This document shows, in pieces, positions 43,051 to 51,053 of a stretch of DNA of 64,000 bases. This stretch comes from Deinococcus cellulosilyticus NBRC 106333 = KACC 11606 (lineage in GTDB: Bacteria > Deinococcota > Deinococci > Deinococcales > Deinococcaceae): contig NZ_BJXB01000001.1 of assembly GCF_007990775.1 (NCBI RefSeq), forward strand, positions 186,001 to 250,000, in the 5' to 3' direction. Each line of letters begins with the position of its first letter. The stretch's first letter is position 1. The notes under the pieces are model-generated. The model saw only the letters and a list, made by a program, of their open reading frames with translations, had not been told where the DNA came from and did no database searches. The position numbers were made by a program, and so were the translations under genes.

Positions 43051-43625
43051 GCAAGCCCCCGATAAAAGAATTCAAACGTGCGGCGGGCACCCTGCACCAT
43101 CCGGTCGCTGTCCGTGCACTGGGATTCCAGCAGCTGTCTTGTCTGCTTCCACCTGGCCCCTGTTCTGCCCTGGTACCCACTGAAGAAGCGTCCCCCAGTT
43201 TCAGGGGTGATCCCGAGGGTCTGGAGGTGCCTGCTGATCAGCTGGCCTCCCAGGGTGGAGCCTTCCATCACATAAACGGCCCCCAGCACTTCCTGCCAGC
43301 CTGAAAGCTGAACGGTGAAATGAGGGGCTGGAAGAGACAGGCCATAGAAACCCAGGTCGGTTTCCAGCCAGGGAAGTTTGCGTTCGGGTTGCAGGTCCTG
43401 CAATTGCTGCCATTCCGGTCTCTCATACACCAGGGGTTCCAGCGTCTGGTACAGTGCTGCAAAAGAGCAAAGCAGTTTTTGATAAGCCGCCGGAGATTTC
43501 AGTTCAAGCAGGTTCAGCGTGTTTTCGAGTTCGGTGTGGATGTCATGCGTCTGGTTTTTCAGCTGGTAAAGAACAGAGTCACCGGATACAGCGGGGGCTT
43601 TCTGTCCCGGTTGAATGGCGGGCAT
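43047..43625 (-). CDS. bphO: Biliverdin-producing heme oxygenase
   Basis: A 192-residue heme oxygenase that opens heme to biliverdin, the phytochrome chromophore. The likely proximal heme ligand is H30 in LKNQTHDIHTELE, and the distal helix carries YVMEGSTLGGQLISRHL with the flexible glycines. It is the first gene of the operon bphO-bphP-rcp-kinase. A TAGGCT box five bases before the ATG suggests a leaderless or near-leaderless transcript. Start and length agree with the family. Confidence 0.94.
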   Translation of the reverse strand: MPAIQPGQKAPAVSGDSVLYQLKNQTHDIHTELENTLNLLELKSPAAYQKLLCSFAALYQTLEPLVYERPEWQQLQDLQPERKLPWLETDLGFYGLSLPAPHFTVQLSGWQEVLGAVYVMEGSTLGGQLISRHLQTLGITPETGGRFFSGYQGRTGARWKQTRQLLESQCTDSDRMVQGARRTFEFFYRGLA

Positions 43626-43630
43626 ACTTC

Positions 43631-43664
43631 AGCCTAAAGGTCTGACCCGGGGGGTCGGTAACCT
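43631..43664 (-). promoter_or_regulatory. bphO -10 box and inverted repeat
   Basis: TAGGCT (43636-43631 on the minus strand) leaves five bases to the bphO ATG. Just upstream AAAGGT...GACCC and GGGTC...ACCTTT form an imperfect inverted repeat spanning about 43634-43664 that overlaps the promoter, a possible operator. Confidence 0.45.
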
Positions 43665-43806
43665 TTCCCACATTTTGCGCACAATTTCAGAACGGTCCAG
43701 AAAAATGATAATTTTATGATATTTTGAGCTCTGCGTCAGCATTTTCCTGCAATGGGCTGCTGCAACAATCGTTACACAATGCCAGGTGATCTGACCCGAA
43801 TGTAAC

Positions 43807-43836
43807 GGGACCTGAGGTGACAAAGTCTCAGGTCCC
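43807..43836 (-). terminator. Hairpin downstream of the secreted 225-aa gene
   Basis: GGGACCTGAG (43807-43816) and CTCAGGTCCC (43827-43836) pair perfectly. No good T-tract follows on the minus strand; it probably ends or stabilises the ExbB/ExbD operon message. Confidence 0.55.
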
Positions 43837-43853
43837 AGAAAACCATGAAGATC

Positions 43854-44531
43854 TTAAAGGAAAGTGGAGAGGTCCGCAGTGACTTCAAAAGCACAGTTGT
43901 CCTCGGATTCGTTGCGAATCAGGATGGACAGCTTGCCATTGGGGTCCACGCCAGCCTTGCTGACATCAAACTGATACAGCATGCTGCCTTCCCACAGGTT
44001 GTTTGCCCCTTTCTGCCAGTCGGTGACCAGGATCTTTTTGGCAGGTGCAGTGGGGGCTCCCTTGCCGTTGCGGATCATCACCGTGTAGGCGTTGCGCAGT
44101 TTTTCTTCCTTGAGGCCCGTCATGGTGAGGTACACCCTGAGTTGTCCCCCGGGAAGGGTCTGGGCCTTGATGAGCTCTTCGGGTTTGGGTGGGCTCTTGA
44201 ACTGGTTGCGTGCATCGGTGGCCGCCAGGAACACATCATCGGCCTGCCCGGTCATGGTGATGGTTTTTGGGTAACTGCCTTTGGAGAAATCATTTGGGGC
44301 TTTAAGCCAGTTTGCGAGGCATTGCGGACCACCATCGACCACCTTGACCACATCGCCAGACTTGAATTTGCCCTCGGCAACCGTGAGGTCCAGGGTCTGG
44401 AAGGTGCTGACCTCATCAGCACGGCCATACGCACTGTCAATGATGCGTTTGGTGGTGGTGGCGTCCAGGGTGGGGGTCCAGGCCAGCGCAACGCCAGCGA
44501 ACAGGGAGGTGAGGATCAGAATTTTACGCAT
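43854..44531 (-). CDS. Secreted protein of unknown function (225 aa)
   Basis: Exported protein with signal peptide (KILILTSLFAGVALA) and AAGGAG five bases before the ATG at 44531. The mature part is beta-strand rich (SGDVVKVVDGGPQCLANWL, LRVYLTMTGLKEEKLRNAY, WEGSMLYQFDVSKAGVDPNG, LSILIRNESEDNCAFEV) and has two cysteines that could bond. I do not recognise the fold. It follows the large transducer gene by 104 bp on the same strand and may be the last gene of that operon, so it could be a partner of the ExbB/ExbD system. Confidence 0.7.
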   Translation of the reverse strand: MRKILILTSLFAGVALAWTPTLDATTTKRIIDSAYGRADEVSTFQTLDLTVAEGKFKSGDVVKVVDGGPQCLANWLKAPNDFSKGSYPKTITMTGQADDVFLAATDARNQFKSPPKPEELIKAQTLPGGQLRVYLTMTGLKEEKLRNAYTVMIRNGKGAPTAPAKKILVTDWQKGANNLWEGSMLYQFDVSKAGVDPNGKLSILIRNESEDNCAFEVTADLSTFL

Positions 44532-44635
44532 AGACACTCCTTGGATGAACATCAGTGAACCGGGAAAAAGGTCCCTGGTCCAGACTTGAAACCTGGTCCA
44601 GACAAAAAGGCGGCTCTGTCTGGACCTGACCTGTG

Positions 44636-46768
44636 TTATTTGAGGTACACCAGACGGCATCTGGTGCTCACCTGAAGGAAACGATTCACATCAGCATCGT
44701 TGAGCACAACGTTCTCTTTGATTTTGGAGTAGTAGCCCACAGCTTTTGCAGCTTTGTACCTGTACACGTCTCCATCGAGTGCTCCGTTCTGGCGCGCCTG
44801 CTCTTCCGAGGTGAAATACTGCTGCAGGCCTGCTTCCACCAGATCCGTAGAGACCCCCTGCACCAGCACCTTGTCGGGCCAGAGTTGCTGCATCTTGCTG
44901 TCAAACACGTAACTTGTGGGGGTGCGCTCCAGCCCCAGACCTCTGGCATCCACCAGGGCCGTGCAGGTGATCTGTTTGGCCGAGGATGCCGGGGCTGCAG
45001 TGTTTTTGCCTGTGGTGCTGGGAGCCACTGTACCCTGATTGGTCTGTGGACGGGTGCTTGTGGGATTGTCCACCGTGCCCGAAGGTCCAGAAGAGGTGCC
45101 TGTGCTCTTGGGGGCCGTGGTTGCTGTGGAAGTGCTGTCCGGGGTTCCCCCCTGGTTGGGACGGTTCACACTGGAGGTGGTTGAGGTGGAGTTGCCGCCG
45201 TTTGGATTTTTGGGGGCCACAGTGGTGGACGTGCCTTCTGGAGTGGAAGATCCTCTGACCCCTGTGCTGGTGGGCGCAGAAGCCGTTTCATTGTTGGGCT
45301 GCCCCCGCACACCAGATGGTCCAGGGGTTGTGGTGGTCTCCTGGGTGTTGGAAGGTGTGGTGCGGGTGCCCTGAGCTGTGTTGGGTGCAGTGCCCGTGTT
45401 CTGCTGGTTGGTCCCCGGTTTCACAGAGGTGGTTGCCGTTTCAGACGGATTGTTGCCTGAGGGCTTGGCCGAGGTGGTGCCCGTTTCAGCAGCATCCACT
45501 GTGGATGTCTTGGGGGCACTGGTGGCTGTGGTGGAACCAGAAGGCTCAGTGCTGGTTTTGGGAGCAGTGGTCGAGATGGTCCCGGCATCTGCAGTGGCGG
45601 TTTTGGGGGCAGGACCCGCAGTCTGTCCTTCAGGTTCCTGGGTGGTTTGGGTTGTCGGAGCACTCTGGGTGCCAGAAGGCCCGGTCACAGCGGTCTGGGG
45701 TTTCCCGGAGGTGGTTCCAGTTTCCTGGGTGTTCCCCTGCTCAGGTCGGGACTGTGCCTGTCCCTGAGGGGTGTTTTGCCCCACCGTCTGTTTCTGTCCG
45801 GTGGTGCCTGCAACGGTGCTGGTGTCGGCATCTGGACGGCTGGTGTTCACGGTGCCGTCTATTCCCGTGCCATCGGTGTTGCTGCGTCCAGCAGTGTTGC
45901 CTGTGTCGGTCTGGGATGTTCCCGTCGGACGGTTCGAGGCTGTGCTGCCATTCTCTGTGGTGCTGTTGGGCCGGGTGAAGGACCCGGTGGTGGTGTCCTC
46001 TGGAACCTGAGCATTGCGATACCAGGAATTCAGCGCCTCGGTTTCAGCCTGGGTGTTGGGACGGCTGAATCCGGTGGTGGTTTCCGGGGTGGTGCTGCCA
46101 CTGGTGCCTCTGGCGGTTGTGGTGGAGGTGCCCGTTTCAGGGGTGGAACGGTTCACGGCAGAGGTGCTGCCGGTTTCCGTGCTTTCACGGCCAGGAGCAG
46201 ACACGGTGCCAGAAGGGGCACTTTCAGCCTGATTGCGACCTGTTGCCGTTTCGGTGCTTGCTGTTTCTCCTGGACGCACCGGAGCCCCTGTAGACGATTG
46301 CGTATCTGTCCGGTTCTGGGGCAGCGTGGTGGTCTGTGTGCCTTCTCCTGAAGTCTGAGGATTGGGCCTTGCCGACGTCTCAGGGAGCGTCTCAGGGGCT
46401 GGGGTGGTCTCAGGGACAGGCAGACCCGATGAACTTCCCATGGGTGTGGGAGGAGGCAGGTTCTCCAGTTCATCCTCATCTTCTCTGGTTCCAGGGAGGG
46501 TTCCAGAAGGAGAGGTGCTGGTCTGTCCAGAAGGGGAGGTGCTGGTTCTGGGTGGGGTGGGCACCTGCACAGGCGTCTTCGGGACGGTCAGTTCAATGAT
46601 TTCCAGCGGAGGAAGGGCAGATTCCTGGGTGACAGGTTTCTGTTGCTCTGTGGCCCGAAATTGCACCAGCAGAAGGCCAAAGCCAGCCGCGAGGTGCAGC
46701 GCGACAGTGATCAGGGCTGCCCTTCTGCGTTCGGTGTCCTTCAGCACTCTGGGGAGAGCGAGGGTCAC
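44636..46768 (-). CDS. Giant TonB/TolA-like protein with Thr/Ser-rich linker
   Basis: A 710-residue protein immediately after exbD (1-bp gap). The N-terminus has TonB/TolA topology: basic tail, one membrane helix (about 15-37, ALITVALHLAAGFGLLLVQF) and a Pro-rich start (PPLEIIELTVPKTPVQVPTPP). Residues about 110-595 are almost only Thr, Ser, Gly, Pro, Asn, Gln, Glu and Ala (TTTARGTSGSTTPETTTG and many variants), far longer than the usual periplasmic spacer. The last 115 residues (596-710) are an ordinary folded domain with ALVDARGLGLERTPTSYV and cysteines C602 and C704; it does not read as a TonB C-terminal domain. Function as an energy transducer is inferred from the ExbB/ExbD context. Confidence 0.7.
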   Translation of the reverse strand: MTLALPRVLKDTERRRAALITVALHLAAGFGLLLVQFRATEQQKPVTQESALPPLEIIELTVPKTPVQVPTPPRTSTSPSGQTSTSPSGTLPGTREDEDELENLPPPTPMGSSSGLPVPETTPAPETLPETSARPNPQTSGEGTQTTTLPQNRTDTQSSTGAPVRPGETASTETATGRNQAESAPSGTVSAPGRESTETGSTSAVNRSTPETGTSTTTARGTSGSTTPETTTGFSRPNTQAETEALNSWYRNAQVPEDTTTGSFTRPNSTTENGSTASNRPTGTSQTDTGNTAGRSNTDGTGIDGTVNTSRPDADTSTVAGTTGQKQTVGQNTPQGQAQSRPEQGNTQETGTTSGKPQTAVTGPSGTQSAPTTQTTQEPEGQTAGPAPKTATADAGTISTTAPKTSTEPSGSTTATSAPKTSTVDAAETGTTSAKPSGNNPSETATTSVKPGTNQQNTGTAPNTAQGTRTTPSNTQETTTTPGPSGVRGQPNNETASAPTSTGVRGSSTPEGTSTTVAPKNPNGGNSTSTTSSVNRPNQGGTPDSTSTATTAPKSTGTSSGPSGTVDNPTSTRPQTNQGTVAPSTTGKNTAAPASSAKQITCTALVDARGLGLERTPTSYVFDSKMQQLWPDKVLVQGVSTDLVEAGLQQYFTSEEQARQNGALDGDVYRYKAAKAVGYYSKIKENVVLNDADVNRFLQVSTRCRLVYLK

Positions 46769-46769
46769 G

Positions 46770-47171
46770 TTACTTCTCCTCAGTGGCCAGTGCGATCTTG
46801 ACTGTCCCCACCTTGCGGATGGTGTCCATCACCGAGACCACCACACCATAGTTGCTGTTCTTGTCGGCCCGCAGGGCCACAATGCCACCACTGCCTTTGA
46901 CTGCACCCTTGACCCGATCCTGCAGCTGTTGCAGGGTCACCTGCTTGCCTTCCAGAAAGATGGCCCCATTCTGCTGGATGCTGATGGTGGGAATTCTGGA
47001 GGCGTCTTTCACACTGCTGGATGCGGTGGGAAGATCAAGCGGCACCGTGCGGTCCTGGCTCATCAGCTGACTGGTCAGCATGAAAAAAATCACCAGCAGC
47101 AGCACAATGTCCACCATCGGGGCAAAATCGAAGGTGACCTGTTCTGCCTCACGGCGGCGGGGGCGTCTCAT
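46770..47171 (-). CDS. ExbD/TolR-family membrane protein
   Basis: A 133-residue stator-type subunit: short basic N-terminus, one membrane helix with the essential proton-carrying aspartate (FAPMVDIVLLLVIFFMLTS) and a periplasmic domain (PTISIQQNGAIFLEGKQVTL, VALRADKNSNYGVVVSVMDTI). The last part matches the strand-helix pattern of ExbD/TolR. It overlaps the ExbB-like gene by 4 bp and is followed one base later by the giant TonB-like gene, so the three make one complex. Confidence 0.94.
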   Translation of the reverse strand: MRRPRRREAEQVTFDFAPMVDIVLLLVIFFMLTSQLMSQDRTVPLDLPTASSSVKDASRIPTISIQQNGAIFLEGKQVTLQQLQDRVKGAVKGSGGIVALRADKNSNYGVVVSVMDTIRKVGTVKIALATEEK

Positions 47172-47869
47172 GCCTGAGTCACCTTGCTGGGTTTGGTCAC
47201 TTTGCGCTCAGGCTCATAGCTGCCCAGAGGCACTCCGGTCAGCACGCCTTTCTGGCGCAGGCGGAACTCTTCCAGCCAGCTGCTGAGGGATTCACGGGAG
47301 CGGTCCACCTGCAACATCACAGCGTCGGCCTTGTTGCGCACGATCTGCCTGCCCACGTAGGCCACAATCGCCACAACCAGACCCCCGGCGGTGTTGATGA
47401 GGGCCTCACTGATCCCGGTGGAGAGCTGGGTGGGGGTGGGGGCAGTGGTCTGGGCGAACACCAGGAAGGAACGCACCATCCCAATCACGGTTCCCAGCAG
47501 ACCCAGCAGAGGGGCAATCTGGGCGATCATGCCCAGGGTGTTGATGCCCTGGTACACCCGGTCTTCTTCCAGCATGGTGGCGTCCTGCATGGCGGCCTGT
47601 GAGGCGTCCCGGCCTGCAGGGTAACGCTCAAGACCTGCCCGCATCACGTTGCCACTGGGCTGGTCTGCCCTTGCGGCAACATCCACGGCACCTGAAAGGT
47701 TGTTCTGCATCAGGGCGGCATGCACCTGCGTCTGAAGAAGTTTGACATTGGGGTCGAGCTTTGCAAGGACCTGAATGCGGTAAACGATCTGGTAGACCAC
47801 AAATATGGACAGCAGAATGAGAATCCACAGCAGGGGTCCAGCGGCAGTCAGCATGTCTAGCAACGGCAT
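47168..47869 (-). CDS. ExbB/TolQ-family proton channel protein
   Basis: A 233-residue inner-membrane protein with three membrane helices: about 12-33 (LLWILILLSIFVVYQIVY), 110-135 (MIAQIAPLLGLLGTVIGMVRSF, with the TolQ/ExbB/MotA signature) and 153-178 (GISEALINTAGGLVVAIVAYV, with the conserved threonine facing the channel). With ExbD it converts the proton gradient into movement of a periplasm-spanning partner. The ATG at 47869 has a CATAAT box six bases upstream and no ribosome site, fitting leaderless expression. Confidence 0.94.
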   Translation of the reverse strand: MPLLDMLTAAGPLLWILILLSIFVVYQIVYRIQVLAKLDPNVKLLQTQVHAALMQNNLSGAVDVAARADQPSGNVMRAGLERYPAGRDASQAAMQDATMLEEDRVYQGINTLGMIAQIAPLLGLLGTVIGMVRSFLVFAQTTAPTPTQLSTGISEALINTAGGLVVAIVAYVGRQIVRNKADAVMLQVDRSRESLSSWLEEFRLRQKGVLTGVPLGSYEPERKVTKPSKVTQA

Positions 47870-47875
47870 GGCATC

Positions 47876-47881
47876 ATTATG
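47876..47881 (-). promoter_or_regulatory. -10 box of the ExbB/ExbD operon
   Basis: CATAAT on the minus strand, six bases (GATGCC) before the ATG at 47869. Confidence 0.45.
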
Positions 47882-48092
47882 GGAGTAACTTGTGTGAGAT
47901 GTGTATTTGCCGTGTCACTGCAAAAGCCCAGAAATTGTGCTCCTCATCTGCAAAAACCCGGCTCTTGGAAAGAAAAAACACAAATGTGCCCTTCATCTCA
48001 TTAACTTTGTATGAATTCCATCGATTAAGAAAAACCAGCACTCAGGTGAGGAAATCCGCCGCAAAAGAGCATGGTCGATGCTGCTGCAAAAT

Positions 48093-48117
48093 GCCCCTCC
48101 TGAAGATCAGGAGGGGC
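48093..48117 (-). terminator. Terminator of the glycine-zipper stress gene
   Basis: GCCCCTCCTG and its complement CAGGAGGGGC around a five-base loop, followed on the minus strand by ATTTTG. It lies between this gene and the ExbB promoter. Confidence 0.7.
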
Positions 48118-48133
48118 ACAGGATTGGCTTTGA

Positions 48134-48640
48134 TTAAACGGTGGGGGCAGCGTAGGTGCGGCCACCGAAACGGTTCAGCACGTCACGAACCTGGGTGCTC
48201 TGGGCACCATCAGCAACATCCACGGCCACCAGCACGTTGCCTTCATTGACAGAGCGCTCATAGAACTCGGCTTCGTCTTTCTTGTAACCGGCTTCTGCAA
48301 AAGCACCTGCCAGGGTTCCGGTGGTTCCACCCACCACGGCACCGGCCACCGCACCACCGGCCACAGAGCCCAGGGTGGAAGCCAGGGCCCCGGCGGTGAT
48401 GAAGGGTCCCACACCGGGAATCAGGGCTGCAGCAATGCCGAACAGGGCACCTGCAGTTGCACCGATGGCGAGGCCTTTGCCTGCACCGTCATTGACTTCC
48501 TGGCCCATCATGTTTTCGGCGTCGTTTTCACCACGGGCCACAAAGGACAGGTTGGTGTCAGCAACACCCAGGCGGCGGAGTTCATTGACGGCCTGCTCGG
48601 CCTGAGAACGGTCATTAAAAACAGCGGTAATGCGATCCAT
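48134..48640 (-). CDS. Glycine-zipper general-stress protein, copy 1
   Basis: A 168-residue protein: N-terminal alpha/beta domain like the general stress protein 17M/YflT fold (DRITAVFNDRSQAEQAVNEL), a central glycine-zipper membrane-type region (about 50-125, AIGATAGALFGIAAALIPGV and VAGGAVAGAVVGGTTGTLAG) and a C-terminal strand-helix unit (NVLVAVDVADGAQ, VRDVLNRFGG). Such proteins respond to stress and may insert in membranes; the exact role is unknown. AGGAGG precedes the ATG. Its leader RNA has a notable inverted repeat. A paralogue follows upstream at 48894. Confidence 0.82.
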   Translation of the reverse strand: MDRITAVFNDRSQAEQAVNELRRLGVADTNLSFVARGENDAENMMGQEVNDGAGKGLAIGATAGALFGIAAALIPGVGPFITAGALASTLGSVAGGAVAGAVVGGTTGTLAGAFAEAGYKKDEAEFYERSVNEGNVLVAVDVADGAQSTQVRDVLNRFGGRTYAAPTV

Positions 48641-48662
48641 GTTTATTCCTCCTTACATAGAG

Positions 48663-48732
48663 AACAACCGATTCTTTTGATGGTTCAGCTGCCATCCTCT
48701 TTCTGGACGGGGTGAACTTGCGATCGGTTGTT
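48663..48732 (-). other. Leader inverted repeat of the stress gene
   Basis: AACAACCGAT (48663-48672) is the exact reverse complement of ATCGGTTGTT (48723-48732), 50 bases apart, within the leader of the gene starting at 48640. The near arm lies just before the AAGGAGG ribosome site, so pairing could change ribosome access. It could be a regulatory RNA fold or a protein site. Confidence 0.5.
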
Positions 48733-48893
48733 TCTAGGCACATTATTGCAGATGATTCATGACAATTATTTAAAGTCTCGTGAGTGATTTATTTTTGTCT
48801 TAAGATTATAATAAATCACACCAATCATTTCAGCAGTGATTCAGCCCCAGATCATTTTTGTGAAAGTGCTTCCTGAAAACAAAGTCTGGCAAC

Positions 48894-49388
48894 TCAAATC
48901 TTCTGAAGGTTGTAGACTTCACCTCCATATTTGTAAAGCACCTGACTGACCCGTGACTCCTCTTTCAGGCTCGACATCTCCACAGCAATCAATACCCTGT
49001 CCCCTTCGAGTTCCTTCTGGTGGTTGCGGTGTTCCTGCTGCCAGGTGCCTTCAACAAGAGCACCGGTGAGTGCACCAGCAATTCCCCCGATCACACCGCC
49101 GCTGAGCAGACCTCCCACACCTGCACCCACAAAGGTGGCCCACAGGTCGGCAGGCAAGACAGGGCCCACCTGTGGAATCAGGGCGGCCATTCCACCGAAC
49201 ACCAGACCACTGAGCACCCCCCAGCCCAGTCCCCTTAATGTGCCATGACGGACCTCCTGCTGGCTGATTTTTTCCTGCTGCACCTGAATGTGAAACAAAA
49301 GGGTGTCCCAGATGCCCATCTCCCTGAGTTCGGTGATGGCACATCGGGCCTGACGCTGGCTCGGAAACACGGCGGTGAGTCGTTCCAT
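48894..49388 (-). CDS. Glycine-zipper general-stress protein, copy 2
   Basis: A 164-residue paralogue of the neighbouring protein with the same order: N-terminal ERLTAVFPSQRQARCAITEL, central glycine zipper (about 55-120, GVLSGLVFGGMAALIPQVGPV and VGGLLSGGVIGGIAGALTGA) and C-terminal RVLIAVEMSSLKEESR then VLYKYGGEVYNL. Sequence identity is modest, so the duplication is old. The ATG at 49388 has GAGGAGG upstream and is chosen over a longer reading to 49520. It has its own AT-rich promoter region; TACAGT near 49498 is a candidate -10. Confidence 0.78.
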   Translation of the reverse strand: MERLTAVFPSQRQARCAITELREMGIWDTLLFHIQVQQEKISQQEVRHGTLRGLGWGVLSGLVFGGMAALIPQVGPVLPADLWATFVGAGVGGLLSGGVIGGIAGALTGALVEGTWQQEHRNHQKELEGDRVLIAVEMSSLKEESRVSQVLYKYGGEVYNLQKI

Positions 49389-49667
49389 GGTGTCCTCCTC
49401 ATGTGACACGAATGGGCTTCTGCATGGACGGAAGGGCAGAATGCAAAAAGAAGGAGATATTGAGAAGACTTCTCCATTGTCCTCTCCCCTGTGCAGACAT
49501 ACTGTAAAAGGCCTCACCAACCCTTTGAATTTCTTACAAATCTAACCCGAAACTTGATTTCATTTTCAGCCCCTGCTCAGGAGCAGACACGCCTTGAAAC
49601 CATCAAATCATTTCTGCAAAGAGCTTTCTTTTGATTCAGACCCCTTGGATGAAATAAACAACTCGAG

Positions 49668-49673
49668 TAAAGT
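49668..49673 (+). promoter_or_regulatory. Leaderless -10 box of the 122-aa unknown gene
   Basis: TAAAGT with five bases to the ATG at 49679; no ribosome site. Confidence 0.45.
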
Positions 49674-49678
49674 AAAGC

Positions 49679-50047
49679 ATGAACCTCCTCACTTTTCCCT
49701 TTCCCAGAGGGGCAGGCACCATCCATGTGCAGATCCCGGTGAGCAGTGTGGGCCTGGCCCGCGTCCAGATGCTGCTGAACGACCCAGAGCTCCATGAATT
49801 GGATTTTTCCATTCAAGGCCTCACCATTTCTCAGGGCCTGATCAGTCCAGTGCTGGCCAACCTGTTCGATCTGGAGCCCGAGGCACGCTTTCAATGCCTG
49901 CTGCACCTCAAGGGCAGCGAACCGGGCATTTTCTCCATCACTGCCACCGTCTTTGAAGCAGGGTACGAGGCGCATGCCATCACGTCGCTTCCACTGCAGT
50001 GCAAACTGGACGCACAGGGGCAGGTGCTTAACGTCAGTTTGATTTAG
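49679..50047 (+). CDS. Hypothetical protein (122 aa)
   Basis: Not recognised. A 122-residue soluble protein with beta-strand-like stretches (GTIHVQIPVSSVGLARVQML, HELDFSIQGLTISQGLI, FQCLLHLKGSEPGIFSITAT) and two cysteines; no signal peptide or membrane segment. The TAAAGT box five bases upstream supports leaderless expression. It is convergent with the HPr gene and their stop codons overlap by four bases, leaving no room for a terminator. Confidence 0.6.
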   Translation: MNLLTFPFPRGAGTIHVQIPVSSVGLARVQMLLNDPELHELDFSIQGLTISQGLISPVLANLFDLEPEARFQCLLHLKGSEPGIFSITATVFEAGYEAHAITSLPLQCKLDAQGQVLNVSLI

Positions 50048-50292
50048 AGGTGGGTCTCAAACTCTTGCTGAACGGCCAGCGCCTGTTCTGGTGTGCCCTG
50101 CACTTCCACCTGCAGTTCGCTGCCATGCAAAGCCCCCAGTGAGAGCATCTGGATGACACTTCTGGGATCAGCAGTGCGGGTCTGGTGGGTGATTTTCACC
50201 CGGGCTCCGATTTTTGACAGTGCAATGGAGAGCAGGGCAGCAGGTCGGGCATGAATGCCTGCAGGATCTCTGACCTGATGCGTGAAAATCAA
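50044..50292 (-). CDS. HPr phosphocarrier protein
   Basis: An 82-residue PTS carrier that passes phosphate from EI to EIIA. The active-site histidine is H14 in DPAGIHARPAALL; the regulatory serine position is S45 in DPRSVIQMLSLG, so HPr-kinase control is conceivable if the kinase exists elsewhere. It is the second gene of an operon with the DeoR regulator (4-bp overlap), an unusual place for HPr. It faces the EI-EIIA-EIICBA operon and is probably the dedicated carrier for it. Confidence 0.93.
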   Translation of the reverse strand: MIFTHQVRDPAGIHARPAALLSIALSKIGARVKITHQTRTADPRSVIQMLSLGALHGSELQVEVQGTPEQALAVQQEFETHL

Positions 50293-51023
50293 CCGTGCAC
50301 CTCGATGACCTTCAGACCCTGAGGCACTTGCACCGGGTTTTGCAACTGGTCGGTGTACCAGGTGTCCAGTTCCTCCAGACTGCTGACCCGATAAGGCAGA
50401 AAGATGCCATAATTGCGGCCCAGCGCAATCACATTTTTGCGCATGCTGTGTCCCAGAAGTTCCCGTTTGTAGCGGGCAGGTTCTGGACTGGACACCGTGA
50501 TGCCTGCCTGCGGGTGAATGCCCTCGACTTCAATGAACGCCTGATTGGCGATCAGAAAGCGGATGTCCTGGCTGCTGACTTCCGGCAGGGTGTAGCCTCT
50601 GGGGTGCAACTGCCCTCCGAGCAGAATCACATCCATGCTGGTGCCCTGCAGCATCTGGGCGGCCTGCAGGTGGTTGGTGATGATGGTCAGGCGTCTGGGA
50701 TTGTCCTTCAAAAAGGAGGCCAGGGCAGGGGCGACCCTCTCCCCTTCCAGAATGATCACCTCTCCGGTGCTGATGTCCTGCAGCATGGCCCGGGCAAAAT
50801 CCTCATCGAGGGGTTCGATCAGGTTGCCCTGGGAACCGATGTCGTTTCTGGGGGTGGTGGCTCCGCCACGCACGCGTTTGAGCATGCCAGACTGCTGCAG
50901 GGTGCGCAGGTCCCGCCGCACGGTGGCCGGACTGACCCCCAGCAGGTCGGCGATCTCCTCGACCCGCAGGGCCTTGCGGGTCTCGATCAGTTTGAGCAGA
51001 TCGTGGTGGCGCTCGGTGAGCAT
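50289..51023 (-). CDS. DeoR-family sugar-phosphate regulator of the PTS locus
   Basis: A 244-residue repressor of DeoR type: N-terminal HTH (LTERHHDLLKLIETRKALRV, LLGVSPATVRRDLRTLQQSG) then MLKRVRGGA, and a C-terminal sugar-phosphate-binding domain of the ribose-isomerase-like fold (LTIITNHLQAAQMLQG, VILLGGQLHPRGYTLP). The TACCGT box six bases before the ATG supports leaderless expression. TGATCA sites sit in the spacers of its own promoter and of the facing EI promoter, so it probably represses both and is induced by the sugar phosphate made by the EIICBA permease. Confidence 0.9.
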   Translation of the reverse strand: MLTERHHDLLKLIETRKALRVEEIADLLGVSPATVRRDLRTLQQSGMLKRVRGGATTPRNDIGSQGNLIEPLDEDFARAMLQDISTGEVIILEGERVAPALASFLKDNPRRLTIITNHLQAAQMLQGTSMDVILLGGQLHPRGYTLPEVSSQDIRFLIANQAFIEVEGIHPQAGITVSSPEPARYKRELLGHSMRKNVIALGRNYGIFLPYRVSSLEELDTWYTDQLQNPVQVPQGLKVIEVHG

Positions 51024-51029
51024 GCTTCA

Positions 51030-51053
51030 ACGGTAGCACAACTCTGATCATTT
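51030..51053 (-). promoter_or_regulatory. deoR-type gene promoter with TGATCA site
   Basis: TACCGT (51035-51030 on the minus strand) leaves six bases to the ATG. Just upstream, CTCTGATCATTT (51042-51053, read on the + strand) lies in the spacer region and matches TTCTGATCATTT of the EI promoter in 11 of 12 bases. Confidence 0.6.

Noticed and set aside
44986..46351. Several open frames opposite the Thr/Ser-rich linker
   Set aside because: The repetitive Thr/Ser/Pro codons keep the opposite strand open; products are Val/Gly- or Trp/Cys-rich nonsense.
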